Part shown: one piece after another, positions 60,296 through 64,000 of the stretch
Position numbering within the stretch: the first letter of the stretch is position 1
How the letters are laid out: every line of letters begins with the position of its first letter
Assembly: GCF_030815085.1 (NCBI RefSeq)
Contig: NZ_JAUSWG010000013.1
Strand: one strand, 5' to 3'
Source: Paraclostridium ghonii
Lineage (GTDB): Bacteria > Bacillota > Clostridia > Peptostreptococcales > Peptostreptococcaceae
DNA length: 64,000 nt
Made by a program: the position numbers and the translations under genes
The notes under the pieces: model-generated
What the model saw: the letters and a program-made list of their open reading frames with translations, nothing else
Databases searched by the model: none
What the model was told of the DNA's origin: nothing

Positions 60296-60991
60296 TTAAT
60301 TCTCTATAGTTACATTTGATATTTTCTTATTTATATCAAATATAGCCCCATTACTATTAATTTCAATTTCACCTTTTATATCATTAGTTGAAATTCCTGT
60401 AATATTAATTTTACTTGCCTTTGGAACAATAACTTTTATATTACCAATTTCTTTACTAATCTTATATTTATAATCATCTTTAATTTCATTTAGATTTAAT
60501 CTTATATCACCTATTTTAGAATTTATATAACACTTTTTTAGTTCTCCAGTATAATCCAATTCGCCAATATTCATATTTATATCTACTAAATCATAATCAT
60601 CATCTAATAAAACATTACCAATTTTACTTTCAATTTCAATAGAGTTAATATTGTTAGGAATCATAATTATAGTTTCAACATTTGTAGAATTTATGCTCGA
60701 TATATTTTGGGATAATGGATTAACATATATAATCCCATCTTTAACTTCACAATAAATACTTTTTAATGCATCTTTTAATTCTTCTTCATTTGTTCCACTA
60801 AGTTGCTTTTTCATAGTTATCTTAACATCTGAAAAATCACATTTTTTTATTTTTAAGGCACTACAATTATTCTTTATAGTTAACTTATTGCCGTCTATAT
60901 TAAAACTATACTCTGAAACTTCCTCTTTAGTATACTTAGACCACTTCCCATTGAAAAATGCTATACTACTTTTTATAATAGATTTTTTCAT
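60296..60991 (-). CDS. DUF4097-family beta-solenoid protein
   Basis: 231 aa with no signal peptide. The C-terminal two-thirds repeats short beta-strand units (IESKIGNVLLDDDYDLVDIN, MNIGELDYTGELKKCYINSK, IGDIRLNLNEIK, ISKEIGNIKVIVPKA). The G-D/N-V/I pattern is the DUF4097 (putative adhesin) signature. The SHOCT-like N-terminal module is not here; a free SHOCT-like protein lies at 22703-22978. Possible envelope-stress role as in LiaX/YvlB. Confidence 0.75.
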   Translation of the reverse strand: MKKSIIKSSIAFFNGKWSKYTKEEVSEYSFNIDGNKLTIKNNCSALKIKKCDFSDVKITMKKQLSGTNEEELKDALKSIYCEVKDGIIYVNPLSQNISSINSTNVETIIMIPNNINSIEIESKIGNVLLDDDYDLVDINMNIGELDYTGELKKCYINSKIGDIRLNLNEIKDDYKYKISKEIGNIKVIVPKASKINITGISTNDIKGEIEINSNGAIFDINKKISNVTIEN

Positions 60992-61022
60992 AATTTTCTC
61001 CTTTTAGATTAAACGTACAGTA

Positions 61023-61111
61023 TTATTTTTTAGAAAGTTCATTGATAAGTTTAGAAAAATATGTATTACTTTTTTCATTAATTATAGTTTCATATCTTCT
61101 TCCTAGATTAA
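61023..61111 (-). pseudogene. C-terminal relic of a duplicated ABC exporter
   Basis: The minus-strand frame RRYETIINEKSNTYFSKLI then N-E-L-S-K-K-stop closely copies the end of the exporter at 62297 (GNYETLIKGDTYFSKLINEL then S-K-K-stop). Nucleotides after the stop are also shared (TTTAATCTAAAAGGAGAA). It marks a collapsed tandem duplication that included the spacer. Confidence 0.75.
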
Positions 61112-61118
61112 TTACATA

Positions 61119-61616
61119 TTATAGTTTATTTAAATTTTTACAGAATCTACTTCTATAATCTTTCATCTCATTTGTTTTAAATAAACTTTCTAATTCATTA
61201 TCTCCAATTAGCACATCTCCACATATATACTTGAATCCATTACTTTTTGATATATTTATTGCATAATCAAATAACTCTTTAGAAATATCCTCTCTATCTT
61301 CTAAAGTTTTTAACTTATCTTGATCTACATATAAATATTTTATATAAACAAATTTATCTACAAAGAAAATATAATCTGGAGTACTAAATAGTAAATTTAA
61401 TATTCCTATTATTTTTTCATTATCCTTAGCTACAATTATTGCTTCATTTTCATTTTTACCACTTAAAACTTCTTCTAAAGAATTTTTTGAATGAGTTAAT
61501 CTAAAATCATCATAAATTATCATATTGTCTCTTTTTTTATCTATTTTAGACATAATATCAAGTAAATAATTCATATCATCTATATCTGCTTGTTGTATTT
61601 TTATATTTTCTCTCAC
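61119..61616 (-). CDS. GNAT-family N-acetyltransferase
   Basis: 165 aa. The fold is recognisable from IQQADIDDMNYLLDIMSK at the start, AIIVAKDNEKIIGILNLLFS (beta 2-4) and VYIKYLYVDQD (acetyl-CoA strand). The usual Q/R-x-x-G-x-G/A loop is poorly conserved (KLKTLEDREDIS), so CoA binding may be atypical. It lies between GNAT 2 and the exporter relic. Confidence 0.65.
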   Translation of the reverse strand: MRENIKIQQADIDDMNYLLDIMSKIDKKRDNMIIYDDFRLTHSKNSLEEVLSGKNENEAIIVAKDNEKIIGILNLLFSTPDYIFFVDKFVYIKYLYVDQDKLKTLEDREDISKELFDYAINISKSNGFKYICGDVLIGDNELESLFKTNEMKDYRSRFCKNLNKL

Positions 61617-61789
61617 TATTTATATCTCCTTATTTTCAAAATCATAAGTATTTAAAGCCAAATGAACAGCTTTTCATATACCTTTTAAAAGGTTTACGAT
61701 AGAAATTTTATTAAAAGCTAAAGAAAAACATGTTTCTTCTCTAAGCAAATAAATTTTAATTATTCTTATACATGGAATTGGTAATGTCT

Positions 61790-62266
61790 TCAAATCTCTC
61801 TAACCATTAGTGTTTTGTATTTTGAAAATCCAAATATCTTCGCAATTCTAAACATTTTTTTATTATGGACAAAAGCATCTGCTATTATAATTTTTTTTTC
61901 TTTTGAAACAGCCCAATTTTCAGCAGCTTTATAGAGGTTACTTGAATATATACCCTTATTATTTCTACTCTCTGGTTTTACATAGAGATTCATTATATAA
62001 GCATAATTATTATATTCAAGTTTAAAGTCATTCATATCTATCCAAACGTCGATAAAACCTTGAATTTTTCCATCATACTCAACTATAAATAATCCACATT
62101 TTTCATTTAATATAAATTTATTCTTAAGATAATTTTCATCAAAATTAAAGTCTAAACTACCTTTATAAAAATCATCTTTTCCTAATTGATCTATTCCTAA
62201 ATATCTAAGCATTTCTAGCACACTATTTAAATCAGATAAATTCGCTTCCCTAACATTGATTTCCAT
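61790..62266 (-). CDS. GNAT-family N-acetyltransferase
   Basis: 158 aa. VREANLSDLNSVLEMLRYLG, GLFIVEYDGKIQGFIDVWID and YIMNLYVKPESRNNKGIYSS follow the GNAT strand order; the CoA loop is R-N-N-K-G-I. It starts 30 nt downstream of the ABC exporter, so it may modify the exported compound or give resistance to it (inference). Confidence 0.78.
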   Translation of the reverse strand: MEINVREANLSDLNSVLEMLRYLGIDQLGKDDFYKGSLDFNFDENYLKNKFILNEKCGLFIVEYDGKIQGFIDVWIDMNDFKLEYNNYAYIMNLYVKPESRNNKGIYSSNLYKAAENWAVSKEKKIIIADAFVHNKKMFRIAKIFGFSKYKTLMVREI

Positions 62267-62296
62267 ATATTCTCCTTTTAGATTAAATGTAACTTA

Positions 62297-64000
62297 TTAT
62301 TTTTTAGAAAGTTCATTAATAAGTTTAGAAAAATATGTATCACCTTTTATTAAAGTTTCATAATTTCCATTTTCTACTATTTCTCCGCTTTTCATTGTAT
62401 AAATACAGTCTGCTTTATTTAATAAACTTAGATTGTGAGTTATTATTATTACAAGTCTATCCTTTGATAACTCTTCTAAGATATCTTTCACTTTTTTTTC
62501 ATTAATGGTATCAAGTGCAGCTGTAGGTTCATCAAATATGTAAACTAAAGAATCCTCTACTAAAGCTCTTGCAATAGATATCCTTTGTTTTTCTCCACCT
62601 GATAAATTAACTCTTTCATTAATTATTGTTTCATATTTTCCCTCTAATTTATCTATTGTTTCCTCTAAATTAAGGTTTTTAATAACTTCTTTTATTTGTG
62701 ATTCTTTGATATCTCTTCCCATCTTTATATTGTCTTTAATTGACTCATTAAGTAATTCTATATCCTGAGAAACTAAGCTTATAACTTTTCTTACATCACT
62801 TACCCCATAAGATTTTAGTTCTTTTTGGTTTATTCTTATTTCTCCATCATATGAATTATAAAATGCACTTAATAATTTTATTAAAGAACTTTTTCCCGCT
62901 CCAGAATCTCCTACAAATGCGAAAATTCCTTTTGATGGTAATTTAAAGTTTATATTGTTTAAGGCTTTAATTCCATTTTTATATTTAAAACCAACATTTT
63001 TCATTTCTATTTCTTCAATATATTTAATATCACTCTTTCCATCACTAGATTTTTCAGTTTCCAAATTAATATATTCGTTAATTCTATCAAATATCGGCAT
63101 TATAGTACGTATATCTATATTGCTATTTAATAGCTCATTTACAGGTTGCCCTAATATTTGAAAATAAGTGCCTAGAGCCATTACTGTTCCTATAGTAATT
63201 GTCTCATTCATAGCAAATAGACTTCCCATTCCATATATAATGGCTAACGATGTTATCATTATTGCATTGCTAATACTACCCATTAACATACCTAACTTTT
63301 TATATTTAATACTATTTAAATAGTTAGTTTCTATTATTTCTTTAAACTCATTTTTTACTTGTTCTTCTTTATTAAAGGCTTTTATAGTGTTTATCGAGCT
63401 AACACTTCTATTAATTTTTATACATATTTGATCATAACTCTTTTGAATTTCTCTTGACATTGGAGAAAATTTCTTTGATACTTTCCAGTTAAAAAAGAAA
63501 TAAACTCCATATAAAAAAATAACTATAAGTGTTACTTCTTTACATAAAAATAGCATTTGTATTATTACTAGAGCTATTAAAATTATATTTTTTAGAATGA
63601 TAATAAAAAAATTAGCAATAAATTCGCTAATACTTTTTCCATCATTACTTATTCTAGAAACAATGGCTCCATTATTACTATTATCAAAGAAATCCATAGG
63701 TGCATTTATAATCTTATTAAACATTTTTTCTCTAAATAATATAGTCATATTTTCACTGACATTCATAAATATCCTGTTTTTTAAATATCCAAATATAGGT
63801 TGAGACATACAAACAACAAAAAACATCAACATACCTATTGTTAAATTTTTCAAAGAATCACTTGGAATTACATTATCAACTATATCTTTAAAAATCAATG
63901 GTACTTTAAATACGGCAATTGTATATAAAACAGTATATACTAGGCCTTTAAACTCATACCATTTATATATTTTTGCTATTTTCCATAAATCTTTTATAAA
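62297..64000 (-). CDS. ABC exporter (fused permease-ATPase), N-terminus outside window
   Basis: At least 567 residues. The frame stays open from the first in-window ATG (63898) to the right edge (reading FIKDLWKIAKIYKWYEFKG), so the true start lies beyond 64000. The type IV permease domain has about six helices. The ATPase has Walker A VGDSGAGKSSLIKLL, signature NLSGGEKQRISIARAL and Walker B YIFDEPTAALD, plus a degenerate H-loop IIITHNLS. A homodimeric lipid, peptide or drug exporter; substrate unknown. Confidence 0.9.
   Translation of the reverse strand, partial: FIKDLWKIAKIYKWYEFKGLVYTVLYTIAVFKVPLIFKDIVDNVIPSDSLKNLTIGMLMFFVVCMSQPIFGYLKNRIFMNVSENMTILFREKMFNKIINAPMDFFDNSNNGAIVSRISNDGKSISEFIANFFIIILKNIILIALVIIQMLFLCKEVTLIVIFLYGVYFFFNWKVSKKFSPMSREIQKSYDQICIKINRSVSSINTIKAFNKEEQVKNEFKEIIETNYLNSIKYKKLGMLMGSISNAIMITSLAIIYGMGSLFAMNETITIGTVMALGTYFQILGQPVNELLNSNIDIRTIMPIFDRINEYINLETEKSSDGKSDIKYIEEIEMKNVGFKYKNGIKALNNINFKLPSKGIFAFVGDSGAGKSSLIKLLSAFYNSYDGEIRINQKELKSYGVSDVRKVISLVSQDIELLNESIKDNIKMGRDIKESQIKEVIKNLNLEETIDKLEGKYETIINERVNLSGGEKQRISIARALVEDSLVYIFDEPTAALDTINEKKVKDILEELSKDRLVIIITHNLSLLNKADCIYTMKSGEIVENGNYETLIKGDTYFSKLINELSKK

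Noticed and set aside
1..64000. CRISPR arrays, rRNA and tRNA genes, intact insertion sequences
   Set aside because: None seen on either strand.

Overview
The window is AT-rich Gram-positive DNA (roughly 28 percent GC by eye), with strong AGGAGG-type ribosome binding sites, many intrinsic terminators and sporulation genes (spoVS, an H-type SASP). Together with an anaerobic 4-hydroxybutyrate fermentation cluster, a complete accBCDA operon and Firmicutes riboswitches, this points to a spore-forming anaerobic clostridium. By gene content I would place it in or near the Peptostreptococcaceae (Clostridioides, Paraclostridium, Romboutsia, Terrisporobacter). That placement is inference. No rRNA, tRNA, CRISPR array, intact insertion sequence or prophage was seen.

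Layout. 0-4.1 kb: end of an unidentified gene, then accB-accC-accD-accA behind a promoter with a near-perfect FapR-type operator. 4.1-4.9 kb: spoVS behind a sigma-H-like promoter, and sspH. 5.3-11 kb (minus strand): abfD, a cat2/abfT-type CoA-transferase, sucD and 4hbD, which convert succinyl-CoA via succinic semialdehyde and 4-hydroxybutyrate to crotonyl-CoA. 11-14 kb: a cbiN relic, a tyrosine recombinase, and lexA with its own LexA box. 14-17 kb: a helix-turn-helix/ribbon-helix-helix protein and an orphan MotA/OmpA-type motor pair resembling ZorA/ZorB. 17.3-19.2 kb: a small structured RNA with its own promoter and terminator, a CRP/FNR-family regulator, and mntP under a manganese (yybP-ykoY) riboswitch. 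19-23 kb: a long TPR protein, a small membrane ORF, decayed genes and small unknowns. 23.5-28.2 kb: an MFS permease, plsC, a MoaA-like protein without its radical-SAM cysteines, xdhC and yqeB. 28.5-34.5 kb: a two-gene permease, sfsA and an FtsX/ATPase ABC exporter. 34.5-40 kb: a pentapeptide-repeat/channel fusion, a LUD protein, a YihY/BrkB protein, adenosine deaminase under an adenine riboswitch, and a YitT protein. 40-46.3 kb: recQ, a cold-shock protein and a SWIM/SNF2 helicase. 46.4-55.8 kb: a hydrolase, an ECF S-component with a class V aminotransferase, a fascin-like beta-trefoil protein, a GHKL sensor kinase and a YkvI-type transporter that both seem to lack an ATG start, a U32 peptidase and a sulfurtransferase. 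55.8-64 kb: unknown proteins, a degenerate FtsZ-like protein, two tandem 27-residue peptides, L-lactate dehydrogenase, a PaaI thioesterase, a DUF4097 protein, two GNAT acetyltransferases and an ABC exporter that runs off the window, with a relic of a second exporter copy nearby.

The most unusual items are the paired 27-aa peptides (57.69-58.01 kb), the FtsZ-fold protein with no glycine-rich GTP loop (56.6-57.4 kb), the cysteine-less MoaA paralogue beside molybdenum-hydroxylase accessory genes (25.7-26.6 kb), the structured RNA at 17.36-17.49 kb with a C-rich loop, and the orphan ZorAB-like motor (15.1-17.0 kb). Perfect palindromes of 38-50 bp with no spacer also recur in the intergenic regions.
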